The notes: generated by a model from the letters alone, not told the origin. A stretch of 64,000 nt of DNA from Flavobacterium aquatile LMG 4008 = ATCC 11947 (GCF_000757385.1 NZ_JRHH01000002.1:372001-436000); one strand, 5' to 3'; counted from the first letter of the stretch, positions 53,067 to 62,364 are shown. Numbers and translations: made by a program.

Positions 53067-53942
53067 ATGAAGAAAATTACTTTTAAAGATTACAAGAAGG
53101 CTATTAAAAAACAGTATGAGATTGTAAAAAAAGATGATGTTTCTGGAATTTTAGCTAATCCTTCACCAGCACAAATGAGAAACTTGAGCTTGATTATTTT
53201 GGATAAAGGGATTAGTAGAAAAGATGAAGAATTGTTTCGATTATTTTTTGGAACTAAAGAGAATGAGTCCTTAAAAAAATCCATTGAAAATTGTAATGTT
53301 GATAAATTTAGACCCGTAATTTCGTTCCTTAAAGACGAGACTGATAGCGAAAATAGTATCAGAATAGAAATGTCTGCTTTATTGATTGATTTTAAGCCTC
53401 GACCTTATTCCGTGTTTTCCATTATGGAAGATTTAGAATTGGTGGCAACTTCTTCTGGAAATCAACTGATGTCAAATGTAGTTACAGAGCTTGATGTTAG
53501 TGAAAGTTCTTCTGATTTAACTAAAAGTGACGTGATAAAATCTAATAATAGCATTCCAAAAAAGAAAATTGCTATTGGATTGTTTAGTTTGGTTGGTGCT
53601 TTTTCTATAGCTTATACCAGTAAAGACATGATTTTTCCGAATAAAGAATGTATGGAATGGAAAGAAGATCATTATGAAATGGTTGATTGTATAAGTGATA
53701 AGATAGAATTGGTAAAGATTCAAGAACCTAAACCTTATGACGAAATTGAGTTTGGGAGAAAAAAAATTGAGGTTTGCGATACTACTACTTTCTTTATCGG
53801 CGATAAACCTATTGTTTGGTATAGTAAGAAAAATAATATGGTTGAATTTTTTAATATGGATGGCTTCAATCCTGAAAATGACGATGAATTAAAACAGATT
53901 ACGCAATATATGATTGATAGATATGTGATGGCTTGTGATTAG
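53067..53942 (+). CDS. Single-pass membrane protein with C-terminal CMxWxxDHYExVDC motif
   Basis: A 291-aa protein of unknown function. The cytoplasmic N-terminal 160 residues are helical and charged. A membrane segment lies at about 166-186 (IAIGLFSLVGAFSIAYTS). The exported C-terminal part has ECMEWKEDHYEMVDC directly after the membrane, a Cys-bracketed motif I associate with flavobacterial proteins of this layout. The topology resembles anti-sigma or transmembrane signal proteins. Stand-alone gene. Confidence 0.55.
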   Translation: MKKITFKDYKKAIKKQYEIVKKDDVSGILANPSPAQMRNLSLIILDKGISRKDEELFRLFFGTKENESLKKSIENCNVDKFRPVISFLKDETDSENSIRIEMSALLIDFKPRPYSVFSIMEDLELVATSSGNQLMSNVVTELDVSESSSDLTKSDVIKSNNSIPKKKIAIGLFSLVGAFSIAYTSKDMIFPNKECMEWKEDHYEMVDCISDKIELVKIQEPKPYDEIEFGRKKIEVCDTTTFFIGDKPIVWYSKKNNMVEFFNMDGFNPENDDELKQITQYMIDRYVMACD

Positions 53943-54276
53943 GGTATATGAAGCTATTTTTATTTTTTGAATTTTAAGAATATAAGTTGATCTTTTATAC
54001 AAACTTTCAAAAAATAACAATATTCACAACATCTGTATTAATTATTTTATTCATTTATACATGTTTTTTTAGTCAATTAAAAATTAATGAGTTTCGTTTA
54101 AAATGTATGTTGTCATAATTTTAGTTAATTAAATTACAAAATAATTGTAGTACTAGTAAGCTCTCAAATAAGATTAGCATTAAGGTTGAAGTGATAAATC
54201 GTATTTCTTTTTTTATACTATTAAATTAAAAGCGACAAATAAAAAAAGTATTTCACGATTGGTACTTTTTTTTACG
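53943..54276. other. AT-rich non-coding stretch before tetR
   Basis: No ORF, repeat array or hairpin stands out, other than runs of A and T. Confidence 0.5.
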
Positions 54277-54300
54277 TAACTTTGTTAACCAAATGGTTAA
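54277..54300 (+). promoter_or_regulatory. tetR promoter box and TetR-type operator
   Basis: TAACTTTG (54277-54284) is an exact TAnnTTTG, with TTG at 54259-54261 (15-bp spacer). It is followed directly by the perfect palindrome TTAACCAAATGGTTAA (54285-54300), which covers the expected transcription start. A TetR protein bound here would block the efflux operon and itself. Confidence 0.75.
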
Positions 54301-54318
54301 ACTATATGATTAAATAAT

Positions 54319-54945
54319 ATGAATAAAGTGAAAGCAGAAAATACAGAAACAGAAATTTTAATTGCAGCCAAGGAGATTTTTCAACAAAAAGGGATGGCAG
54401 GTGCAAGAATGCAAGAAATAGCAGATAAAGCTAAAATAAACAAAGCATTGTTGCATTATTATTACAGAAGTAAACAACTTTTATTTGAAGCAGTTTTCAA
54501 AAGCGCCTTTTCGTTATTAGCGCCTCAATTAAATAAGGTATTAAATGATGATACTGATTTATTTGAAAAAATACGTAAATTCACGGAAAGCTATATCTCA
54601 TTTGTCATTAAGCATCCATACTTGCCAAATTTTGTAATTCAAGAATTAAATAAAAATCCTGAATTTGTTTTAAAACTTCAATCAGAAAAACATTTTCCAT
54701 CCATTGAAAAATTTAGACTCCAAGTGAGTGATGCTATAAAACAAGGGATTATTAGACCAATTGAACCAGAACAGTTATTTATCAATATAATCTCCTTGAA
54801 TATTTTTCCATTTATCGGACAGCCTCTTTTAATGGCTCTTGTCAATGTTGATAAAGATAGCTATGGTAAAATAATAGAAAACAGAAAAACAGAAGTGGCT
54901 GACTTTATCATTAATTCGATAAAAATCAAAACAAATGAAAACTAA
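54319..54945 (+). CDS. TetR-family repressor of the efflux operon
   Basis: A 208-aa regulator. The N-terminal TetR helix-turn-helix is clear (AAKEIFQQKGMAGARMQEIADKAKINKALLHYYYRSKQLLFEAVF). The C-terminal ligand domain is helical. It overlaps the tolC-like gene by 11 bases and heads an eight-gene operon, with a palindrome at its promoter. Layout and gene content recall CecR-YbhGFSR of E. coli. Confidence 0.92.
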   Translation: MNKVKAENTETEILIAAKEIFQQKGMAGARMQEIADKAKINKALLHYYYRSKQLLFEAVFKSAFSLLAPQLNKVLNDDTDLFEKIRKFTESYISFVIKHPYLPNFVIQELNKNPEFVLKLQSEKHFPSIEKFRLQVSDAIKQGIIRPIEPEQLFINIISLNIFPFIGQPLLMALVNVDKDSYGKIIENRKTEVADFIINSIKIKTNEN

Positions 54946-56185
54946 GTTACTCTTACTTTTAGTATTGATTTCATCAATAAGCACTAATGCACAGCAAACT
55001 TTGACCCTGGAAGATTGCTACACATTAGCCGCTAAAAATTATCCTATATCAAAACAAACCGAATTAATACAGCAAAAATCAAGCTATGAAAATGAAATAT
55101 TAAACAAAGGAAAGCTGCCAAAAATCGATATCAACGCACAAGCAACGTATCAATCTGATGTAATAGGATTTCCTTCAACATTGCCCGGCGTTCAACCATT
55201 AAACAAAGATCAATATAGAGCAACTTTAGATGTAAATCAATTACTCTACAATGGCGGAACAATTGATGCAACTGCTAAATTAAAAGAAGCACAGAGCAAA
55301 ACGCAACAACAACAAATCAATATTAATTTGTATCAATTAAAAAGTCGGATCAATCACTATTTTTTTTCGATTTTGTTACTTCAGGAAAAGGAAGCTTTAT
55401 TGAAATCGAAGAAAGATTTGCTTACCTCAAAAATTAAAGAAGTGCAGTCTGGCGTGAAATTTGGCGCTATTCTTCCATCATCCGAACAATTGTTAGAAGC
55501 AGAAATCATTAAAATTAATCAACAATTAGTTGAAATTAGTTTTGAGAACATCAAATTACTAAACAACCTATCTAAATTAACATTTACAAAAATTGATGCC
55601 GAAACAACTTTAATTCAACCTCTCACATTCTCAAAGAATACAACGGTTACACGACCTGAAATCGCTTTTTATGACTTACAAAATGAACAACTAGAGTTTT
55701 CGAAAAGTGTCATCTCTACATCCAATCTTCCAAAAATAAATGCCTTTGCCCAAGCAGGTTATGGGAATCCTGGGTTAAATATGTTAGACAATTCTTTTCA
55801 ACCCTTTTATGTTGTTGGCTTAAAAGCAAACTGGAATGTTTTTGATTGGGGTAAAACCAAAACAGACAAAAAAGTAGTTGATATTTCTAAAGATATTGTG
55901 ACCTCCGAGAAAGAAACATTTGAATTGAATATTAAAATGCAATTAGAAGAGCAAGATTTTGAAATTAAAAAACTAGAACAACTGTTGTTTTCTGATGCTG
56001 AAATAATTCAAATCCGTGAAAAAGTTATTAAATCTTCGGATGCACAATTGAAAAATGGTGTAATCACATCATCTGAATACCTTGTTGAATTAACCCATTT
56101 ATTTGAAGCAAAAAACAGTTTGAAAGCACATGAAGTTCAATTAGCCGCAGCTAAATCAAATTACGAAACAATCCAAGGAAAATAA
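54935..56185 (+). CDS. TolC-family outer-membrane efflux protein
   Basis: A 416-aa protein with a signal peptide (to SSISTNAQ), then TLTLEDCYTLAAKNYPISKQ, the typical OEP start. Two OEP repeats with long coiled-coil helices (KLKEAQSKTQQQQININL, KLEQLLFSDAEIIQIREKV) and the strands PKINAFAQAGYG and ANWNVFDWG follow. It forms the outer-membrane duct for the ABC exporter below. Confidence 0.93.
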   Translation: MKTKLLLLLVLISSISTNAQQTLTLEDCYTLAAKNYPISKQTELIQQKSSYENEILNKGKLPKIDINAQATYQSDVIGFPSTLPGVQPLNKDQYRATLDVNQLLYNGGTIDATAKLKEAQSKTQQQQININLYQLKSRINHYFFSILLLQEKEALLKSKKDLLTSKIKEVQSGVKFGAILPSSEQLLEAEIIKINQQLVEISFENIKLLNNLSKLTFTKIDAETTLIQPLTFSKNTTVTRPEIAFYDLQNEQLEFSKSVISTSNLPKINAFAQAGYGNPGLNMLDNSFQPFYVVGLKANWNVFDWGKTKTDKKVVDISKDIVTSEKETFELNIKMQLEEQDFEIKKLEQLLFSDAEIIQIREKVIKSSDAQLKNGVITSSEYLVELTHLFEAKNSLKAHEVQLAAAKSNYETIQGK

Positions 56186-56202
56186 AATTTATATCAGAAA
56201 AA

Positions 56203-57081
56203 ATGAAAAAAATAAGTATCCTAATTTTAGCATCAATAGCATTAATTTCATGTAACAAAAATAACGACAAAGCAAATGGTTACGGAAATTTTGAAGCAAC
56301 AGAAATAACGGTTTCATCAGAAGCAAACGGAAAAATTGATTTCCTAAAAGTAGAAGAAGGTGATGAACTAAAATCGGACTCACAAGTTGGATTGGTTGAT
56401 ACGTTACAATTACATTTTGCAAAACAACAATTAATTGCATCTAAAAGTACCATTTCCTCCAAATCAGCAAATGTAATTTCACAAAAAAGTGTACTGCAAG
56501 AACAATTAAAAACTGCCCATTTAGAGAAAAGTAGAATCCACAATATGTATGTTGAAAATGCTGCAACCAAACGCCAAGTAGATGAAATTGAAGGAAAAGT
56601 AAAAGTTATTGAAGCGCAAATAAAAAGCGTTGGAACTCAAAATACCCCGATTTTGAATGACTTAAAATCGATTGATGTTCAAATTGCTAAAATCAATGAT
56701 CAAATTGCCAAAAGCAAAATTGTGAATCCAATAAATGGAACTGTTTTGACCAAATACGCCGAACCGGGCGAAATAACCGCATTTGGAAAACCACTGTACA
56801 AAATTGCCGACATTTCAGAAATGACGTTGCGAATCTATGTTAGCGAAAAGCATTTGTCAACCATAAAAGTAGGACAAAATGTGACGGTTAAAATTGATGC
56901 GGAAAAAGACATGAAATCGTATCAAGGAACTATATCATGGATTGCTTCTGCAGCAGAGTTTACTCCCAAAATAATTCAAACCAAAGAAGAACGTGTAAAT
57001 CTGGTTTATGCAGTAAAAGTGAAAGTAAAAAACGATGGCAGTCTAAAAATCGGAATGCCTGCTGAAATGTGGGTACAATAA
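56203..57081 (+). CDS. HlyD-family periplasmic adaptor (lipoprotein)
   Basis: A 292-aa membrane-fusion protein with a lipobox (ASIALISC). The lipoyl-type halves are visible (ISSEANGKIDFLKVEEGDELKS and VNPINGTVLTKYAEPGEI), with an alpha-hairpin between them (about 65-165) and a beta-barrel after (LRIYVSEKHLSTIKVGQNVTV). It links the TolC-like channel to the inner-membrane ABC exporter, as YbhG does. 17 bases after the tolC-like gene. Confidence 0.92.
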   Translation: MKKISILILASIALISCNKNNDKANGYGNFEATEITVSSEANGKIDFLKVEEGDELKSDSQVGLVDTLQLHFAKQQLIASKSTISSKSANVISQKSVLQEQLKTAHLEKSRIHNMYVENAATKRQVDEIEGKVKVIEAQIKSVGTQNTPILNDLKSIDVQIAKINDQIAKSKIVNPINGTVLTKYAEPGEITAFGKPLYKIADISEMTLRIYVSEKHLSTIKVGQNVTVKIDAEKDMKSYQGTISWIASAAEFTPKIIQTKEERVNLVYAVKVKVKNDGSLKIGMPAEMWVQ

Positions 57082-57101
57082 CAAATTTAAAAATCTAAAA
57101 A

Positions 57102-57470
57102 ATGAAAATGATTATCACAATGGCATCTCTATTTCTTGTAATCGGATGCAAAACAGTTCCAATCAACTCAAAATCAACGACAATGAATTTAAAAAATCTG
57201 CACACCGAAAATAAAGCGGTTCAAACTTCTGTATTGTTTCAACCTACCGATGGAAAAGTAATTTCGTTGCAAATTGCAAAAAACAAGCAATTAGCAGAAC
57301 ACATGACTAAAGTACCAGCTTTATTAGTTTGTGTTTCTGGAAATGCAACGTATAAAGATGAAAACGGAACTACTATAACATTACAATCTGGTGATTATTT
57401 CAACATTCCGGTAAACGTAAAACATTGGGTAGATGCTCACGAAGAAAGTAATTTCTTGTTGATAAAATAA
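57102..57470 (+). CDS. Cupin-domain protein in the efflux operon
   Basis: A 122-aa protein. A signal peptide with a possible lipobox (LFLVIGC) is followed by a single cupin domain (residues 35-120): EHMTKVPALLVCVSGNATYKDENG, then LQSGDYFNIPVNVKHWVDA. Only some of the usual metal-binding His remain (EH near 66 and KHW near 109). It is not a standard part of YbhGFSR-type systems. Its stop overlaps the next ATG (TAATG). Perhaps a binding protein for the exported compound. Confidence 0.8.
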   Translation: MKMIITMASLFLVIGCKTVPINSKSTTMNLKNLHTENKAVQTSVLFQPTDGKVISLQIAKNKQLAEHMTKVPALLVCVSGNATYKDENGTTITLQSGDYFNIPVNVKHWVDAHEESNFLLIK

Positions 57471-58366
57471 TGAGTATTGTCGTCAACAACATATCAAAAT
57501 CGTATAAAAAAACAAAAGCAGTCGAAAACATTACTTTTGATGTAAATGACGGAGAATTATTCGGTTTAATTGGTCCAGATGGTGCAGGAAAAACAACTAT
57601 TTTCAGAATACTGACAACGCTATTAGTCGCTAATGAAGGAAATGCTGAGGTAGCTGGTTTTGATGTAATCAAACAACTCAAAGAAATCAGAAACTCTGTT
57701 GGTTACATGCCTGGTAAATTCTCACTGTATCAAGATTTAACTGTTGAAGAAAACTTACACTTTTTTGCCACTATTTTCGGAACTACCCTTGAGGAAAATT
57801 ATGATTTAATAAAAGACATATACATTCAAATTAAACCATTCAAAGACCGAAGAGCTGGAGCACTTTCTGGCGGAATGAAACAAAAATTAGCATTATGTTG
57901 TGCCTTAATTCATGCACCTAAAGTATTATTTCTTGACGAACCAACCACCGGAGTTGATCCCGTTTCTCGTAAAGAGTTTTGGATTATGCTCAAGCGATTG
58001 CAACAAAAAGGGATTACTATATTAGTTTCCACTCCATACATGGATGAAGCGTCGTTGTGCGATAGAATTGCATTGATACAAAAAGGTAAAATTCTAAAAA
58101 TAGATACACCAGCAAACATCATTAGTAATTACGAAAAAGTAATTTATGATGTACAAGCAAAAAACACACACGGACTTATACACGATCTAAAAAATTACCC
58201 CAATCAATACAGTGTGTATGCTTTTGGTGAATACGTGCATTACATAGATAAAAATGCAGATTTTAATCCAAACGATTTAGAAACGTATTTGAAAAATAAA
58301 AATCATAACGACATCATTATAAAACCAGCAACAATAACAATCGAAGATGTTTTTATGGATTTGTAA
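57470..58366 (+). CDS. ABC exporter ATP-binding protein 1
   Basis: A 298-aa ATPase. Walker A GPDGAGKTT (Lys41, with the Asp variant seen in YbhF), signature LSGGMKQKL, Walker B VLFLDEPTTGVDP and a switch position STPYMDEAS, where most ABC proteins have a His (Thr-His). A C-terminal extension follows (about 220-298). With the next ATPase gene it corresponds to the two halves of YbhF, here split into two proteins. Confidence 0.92.
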   Translation: MSIVVNNISKSYKKTKAVENITFDVNDGELFGLIGPDGAGKTTIFRILTTLLVANEGNAEVAGFDVIKQLKEIRNSVGYMPGKFSLYQDLTVEENLHFFATIFGTTLEENYDLIKDIYIQIKPFKDRRAGALSGGMKQKLALCCALIHAPKVLFLDEPTTGVDPVSRKEFWIMLKRLQQKGITILVSTPYMDEASLCDRIALIQKGKILKIDTPANIISNYEKVIYDVQAKNTHGLIHDLKNYPNQYSVYAFGEYVHYIDKNADFNPNDLETYLKNKNHNDIIIKPATITIEDVFMDL

Positions 58367-58379
58367 ATCAATTTTCAGA

Positions 58380-58462
58380 TTTCAAGTCTTTGAGGTTTCC
58401 AAATCGTTTGAGATGCGAGTTAAATAAAAAATCGTTGCGACTTTGCGACTTCGTGACAAATA
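58380..58462. repeat. TTTGCGACTT-type spacer between the two ATPase genes
   Basis: Contains AAGTCTTTGAGGTTTCCAAA and TTGCGACTTTGCGACTTCGTG, related in style to the CTTTGTG/CTTTGCG spacers at 6066 and 7335. No ORF. Confidence 0.45.
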
Positions 58463-58465
58463 ATT

Positions 58466-59200
58466 ATGGAAAGAGAAAAAATTATATCTGTAAAAAACCT
58501 AACCAAAAAATTTGGCAACTTCTCGGCTGTCAAAGGGATTTCGTTTGATGCATATAAAGGAGAGATTTTCGGTTTTTTAGGTGCCAATGGAGCAGGAAAA
58601 ACAACAGCGATGAAAATGTTGATTGGCATTTCAAATCCGACTTCCGGTGAAGCCAATGTCGCAGGTTTTGATGTACATACACAAGCCGATTTGGTGAAAA
58701 AAAGTATCGGATACATGAGCCAAAAATTCTCCATGTATGATGATTTAACCATCAAAGAAAACATCACTTTTTTTGGTGGAATTTACGGATTATCAAGAGT
58801 ACAAATCAAACAAAAAATTGCCCACCTACTCGAAGAATTAGAGCTTCAAGAGGTAGCAAATAATTTAGTCGGTTCGTTGCCATTGGGTTGGAAACAAAAG
58901 TTGTCGTTTTCAGTTGCCTTACTGCATGAACCTAAAATTGTTTTTTTAGACGAGCCAACAGGCGGTGTTGACCCAATAACCCGAAGACAATTTTGGGAAA
59001 TGATTTATACACAAGCCTATAAAGGAATAACCATTTTTGTAACCACACATTACATGGATGAAGCTGAATATTGTGACCGTGTTTCAATTATGGTTGACGG
59101 TACAATCGAAGCACTTGATACGCCTAAAAATTTAAAACAACAATTCAATGTTGATTCTATGAATGATGTGTTTTTAAAATTAGCACGGAATATTGAATAA
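58466..59200 (+). CDS. ABC exporter ATP-binding protein 2
   Basis: A 244-aa ATPase. Walker A GANGAGKTT (Lys45), Walker B IVFLDEPTGGVDP and switch His in TTHYMDEA. The signature is degenerate (SLPLGWKQKL instead of LSGGQ), as in one half of YbhF-type dual ATPases. The first ATPase has the good signature but lacks the switch His, so the two probably form a heterodimer with one canonical and one degenerate ATP site. Confidence 0.92.
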   Translation: MEREKIISVKNLTKKFGNFSAVKGISFDAYKGEIFGFLGANGAGKTTAMKMLIGISNPTSGEANVAGFDVHTQADLVKKSIGYMSQKFSMYDDLTIKENITFFGGIYGLSRVQIKQKIAHLLEELELQEVANNLVGSLPLGWKQKLSFSVALLHEPKIVFLDEPTGGVDPITRRQFWEMIYTQAYKGITIFVTTHYMDEAEYCDRVSIMVDGTIEALDTPKNLKQQFNVDSMNDVFLKLARNIE

Positions 59201-59247
59201 CTAATTAAAAAAGAGGCGAAGATTTTATCCTACCTCGCAATGACAAA
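59201..59247. repeat. Short GAGGCGAAGATTTTATCC-type spacer
   Basis: The spacer GAGGCGAAGATTTTATCC, TACCTCGCAATGAC resembles another short intergenic repeat style. Only one copy in the window. Confidence 0.3.
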
Positions 59248-60354
59248 ATGAAACGATTCACCGGATTTGTAAAAAAAGAGTTTTATCATATTTTCAGAGA
59301 CAAACGCTCCTTGTTTATTCTGTTTGGTATGCCAATTGCACAAATTTTACTTTTTGGTTTTGCTATTACAAACGAGATTAACAATGTTGACATTGCTATT
59401 TTAGACCAATCAAATGATGTAGAAACACAAAAAATCATCAATAAAATAAAAGCATCACCCTATTTTAATATCGAAAATCAAATTGAAAAAGAGCGAGATA
59501 TAGAATCGGAATTTAAAAAAGGAAAAATCAAAGCAGTCTTAATTTTTGAACCAAATTTTAGTAAAAATTTAGAAACAAAAAAGGTAGCCGTTATACAAAC
59601 CATTACCGATGCAACAGAACCCAATGTTGCCAACACGATAGCCAATTACACCTCAGCGATAATTCAAAATTATCAAGCTCAAAAAAAACAGCCCAATATT
59701 AATCAAATGAAGGTGCAAGTGCATTCGCGAATGATATACAATCCCGAACTCAAAAGTGTTTTTAATTTTGTCCCAGGAGTGATGACCGTTATTTTGATGC
59801 TCGTTTCAGCCATGATGACCTCTATTTCTATCACGCGAGAAAAAGAATTAGGAACGATGGAAATCCTTTTAGTTTCGCCATTAAAACCCTTTCAGGTAAT
59901 TATCGGTAAAGTATTTCCGTATATTTTTCTTTCCATTATAAACGCAATCGTAATTTTGACATTAGGTTATTTTGTTTTCAAAATGCCCATCAACGGTAGT
60001 ATTTTTTTGTTGGCATTTGAAAGTATTTTATTCATCATTTCTGCACTTTCGTTAGGCATATTAATTTCCACCATTTCTAATTCGCAACAAACGGCAATGA
60101 TGCTGTCGCTAATGGGTTTAATGCTACCAGTAATCATTCTTTCCGGATTTATATTTCCGATAAACAGTATGCCATTACCCATGCAAGCAATCAGCAACAT
60201 CATACCCGCCAAATGGTTTATTATTATTGTAAAAGCCATTATGCTCAAAGGTGTCGGAATTCAATACATATGGAAAGAAACACTTATTCTAATTGGAATG
60301 ACCGTGTTTTTTATATCAGTGAGTATTAAAAAATATAAAATTAGATTAGAATAA
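59248..60354 (+). CDS. ABC-2 type exporter permease 1 (YbhS/YbhR-like)
   Basis: A 368-aa permease. N-terminal membrane helix (about 25-43), a large extracytoplasmic domain (45-175), then five helices from about 178 on, with FVPGVMTVILMLVSAMMTSISITREKELGTMEILLVSPL, the typical ABC2_membrane_3 segment. Forms the membrane part with permease 2. Confidence 0.92.
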   Translation: MKRFTGFVKKEFYHIFRDKRSLFILFGMPIAQILLFGFAITNEINNVDIAILDQSNDVETQKIINKIKASPYFNIENQIEKERDIESEFKKGKIKAVLIFEPNFSKNLETKKVAVIQTITDATEPNVANTIANYTSAIIQNYQAQKKQPNINQMKVQVHSRMIYNPELKSVFNFVPGVMTVILMLVSAMMTSISITREKELGTMEILLVSPLKPFQVIIGKVFPYIFLSIINAIVILTLGYFVFKMPINGSIFLLAFESILFIISALSLGILISTISNSQQTAMMLSLMGLMLPVIILSGFIFPINSMPLPMQAISNIIPAKWFIIIVKAIMLKGVGIQYIWKETLILIGMTVFFISVSIKKYKIRLE

Positions 60355-60360
60355 CTTTTA

Positions 60361-60443
60361 GGAGCTATTCCTGCTTTACGCTCCAATCTTTTCTTTTTTA
60401 AAGAAAAAAAGAAAAGGATTTCCACTGCAATCAGGGCTAAAAA
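60361..60443 (+). repeat. Dispersed hairpin repeat, copy 4 (clearest copy)
   Basis: Left end GGAGCTATTCCTGCTTTACG CTCC, centre a long A/T hairpin (CTTTTCTTTTTT / AAAAAAGAAAAG), right end TTTCCACTGCAATCAGGG CTAA. It sits between the two permease genes of one operon, so it is transcribed within it. Confidence 0.8.
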
Positions 60444-60450
60444 TTATACA

Positions 60451-61572
60451 ATGAAAACAATACTATTCATCATACAAAAAGAATTCAAGCAAATTTTTAG
60501 AGATAAAAGTATGTTGCAACTGATATTTATTCTACCCATTTTGCAATTATTGATTTTGTCAAATGCAGCTACTTTTGACGTTAAAAATATCAGTATTACT
60601 TTTGTCGATAATGATCAAAGTCGGGATTCAAGAGAACTAATAAATGCTTTTAAAGCATCAACTTATTTTAAAGTTACAGAACCTTATTATTCTGAAAAAG
60701 AAGCTGTCGAAGAAATGCAAAAAGGGAAAACCGACATTATTGTTACTTTTCCCATTCATTTCAATCGTGACCTACAAAAAGAACAAAAAGCTAGTGTTTC
60801 AGTAAGTATTAATGCCATTGATGCTGCAACGGCTGGTGTTGAAAATGTGTATGTAACACAGATTTTAAATACCTATAATCAAAATATTCAAATGCAGTCA
60901 AAATACTTCTCTGAAAACAAAGAAGTTACTCAAAACATAATGGTTATTCCTTCTTTTTGGTATAATAATACCTTAAATTATAAAACCTTTATGGTTCCGG
61001 GCATATTGGTTTTATTAGTTACTATGCTTACATTATTTTTATCATCGATGAATATTGTTAGAGAAAAAGAATTAGGTACTTTAGAGCAAATCAATGTTAC
61101 ACCCATCAAGAAATATCAATTTATTATCGGAAAATTATTTCCGTTTTGGATACTAGGTTTAGTGATTTTGACAGTTGGTTTACTAATAGCCAAACTTGTT
61201 TTTAATGTGCCCATGTTAGGCAGTATTTTTCTTGTTTATGGATTTACATCAGTGTATTTGCTGTTAATTTTAGGATTCGGCTTGTACATTTCCAATCATA
61301 CAGAAACGCAACAGCAAGCCATGTTTATTGCTTGGTTTTTTATGGTCATTTTTATTTTAATGAGTGGCTTGTTTACGCCCATCGAAAGCATGCCAAAATG
61401 GGCTCAAAATCTAACATTGTTAAATCCTATTCGGTATTTTGTAGAGTTTATTAGAATGGTTCTTTTAAAAGGCTCAGGAATTTCAGAAGTGCTACCAAAC
61501 CTTTTAATTGTTAGCGGATTTGCAGTTTTTGTAAATGGCATGGCGGTTTGGAGTTATAAAAAATCAAATTAG
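60451..61572 (+). CDS. ABC-2 type exporter permease 2 (YbhS/YbhR-like)
   Basis: A 373-aa homologue of permease 1 with the same layout: first helix about 22-40, an extracytoplasmic domain, five C-terminal helices, and the segment FMVPGILVLLVTMLTLFLSSMNIVREKELGTLEQI. Last gene of the operon. Substrate not predictable: YbhFSR-type pumps export drugs or cations. Confidence 0.92.
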   Translation: MKTILFIIQKEFKQIFRDKSMLQLIFILPILQLLILSNAATFDVKNISITFVDNDQSRDSRELINAFKASTYFKVTEPYYSEKEAVEEMQKGKTDIIVTFPIHFNRDLQKEQKASVSVSINAIDAATAGVENVYVTQILNTYNQNIQMQSKYFSENKEVTQNIMVIPSFWYNNTLNYKTFMVPGILVLLVTMLTLFLSSMNIVREKELGTLEQINVTPIKKYQFIIGKLFPFWILGLVILTVGLLIAKLVFNVPMLGSIFLVYGFTSVYLLLILGFGLYISNHTETQQQAMFIAWFFMVIFILMSGLFTPIESMPKWAQNLTLLNPIRYFVEFIRMVLLKGSGISEVLPNLLIVSGFAVFVNGMAVWSYKKSN

Positions 61573-61694
61573 AAAACTAGCTGAAACCTAAGATTTAATC
61601 AAAAAGCAACTGATTAATTGTAATCTTCATTCAAAGTAAAATAGTTTAAAGCACCAATGTATTAAAGACTTATATTAGCACAATGTTTATAAAA

Positions 61695-61705
61695 TGGTTT
61701 AACCA
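61695..61705 (+). promoter_or_regulatory. Palindrome upstream of the methyltransferase
   Basis: TGGTTTAACCA, embedded in AAATGGTTTAACCAAAAT. It shares the AAATGGTT core with the TetR operator at 54285. May be a second site for the same repressor. Confidence 0.4.
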
Positions 61706-61732
61706 AAATACACTGTTGTAAAGCATAACAAT

Positions 61733-62347
61733 ATGGAAAACAATAAATCACACTGGGAAAATGTATTTGCTACTAAAAACCCAAACGAAGTCAGTTGGAC
61801 ACAAAAATATCCCAAAACGGCGATGAAATATATAGAAAGTTTGGGGCTTTCTAAAACCGCTAAAATAATTGACGTTGGTGGTGGCGATAGTAATTTAGTA
61901 GATGCTTTAGTAGAAAACGGATATGAAAATATTTGGGTTTTAGACATATCTGAATTTGCATTAGAAAAAGCAAAGAAACGCTTAGGAGAAAAAGCAGCCA
62001 AAGTAAATTGGATTGTTTCCGACATTAATGAATTCTCTACCGACCTTAAATTTGATTTTTGGCATGATCGAGCTGTTTTCCATTTCCTAACAAACCAAGA
62101 AAGTATAGATAAATATGTAGCACTAATTACAAAAGCGATAGCTGATAAGGGCAATTTTCTATTGGGTACATTTTCAGAAAACGGCCCACTAAAATGCAGC
62201 GGTTTAGAAATAAAACAATATTCAGAACATCTAATGCGGCAAACATTTTACCAAAACTTTGATGCTTTAAAATGTTTTACTGAAAATCATATCACACCAT
62301 TTAATACAATCCAAAATTTTCAGTTCTGTGGTTTTAGAAAGCGATAG
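61733..62347 (+). CDS. Class I SAM-dependent methyltransferase
   Basis: A 204-aa methyltransferase. Motif I is IIDVGGGDSNLVDAL (near residue 43). Motif II/post-I Asp is in VLDISEFAL, then VNWIVSDINEF and DFWHDRAVFHFL. The N-terminus HWENVFATKNPNEVSW is typical of a small family that often occurs near metal- or oxyanion-related genes. The substrate is not known. Single gene with a strong terminator. Confidence 0.85.
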   Translation: MENNKSHWENVFATKNPNEVSWTQKYPKTAMKYIESLGLSKTAKIIDVGGGDSNLVDALVENGYENIWVLDISEFALEKAKKRLGEKAAKVNWIVSDINEFSTDLKFDFWHDRAVFHFLTNQESIDKYVALITKAIADKGNFLLGTFSENGPLKCSGLEIKQYSEHLMRQTFYQNFDALKCFTENHITPFNTIQNFQFCGFRKR

Positions 62348-62364
62348 AAAAAGTATGAATTTAA

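Noticed and set aside
34731..54170. Shared TACTAGTAAGC near 34736 and 54152, as possible element ends
   Set aside because: Only about 11 bases, partly palindromic, in AT-rich DNA. The segment between holds housekeeping-type surface and regulatory genes.
57400..57681. 93-aa minus-strand frame over the cupin/ABC junction
   Set aside because: Shadow of two well-supported genes.
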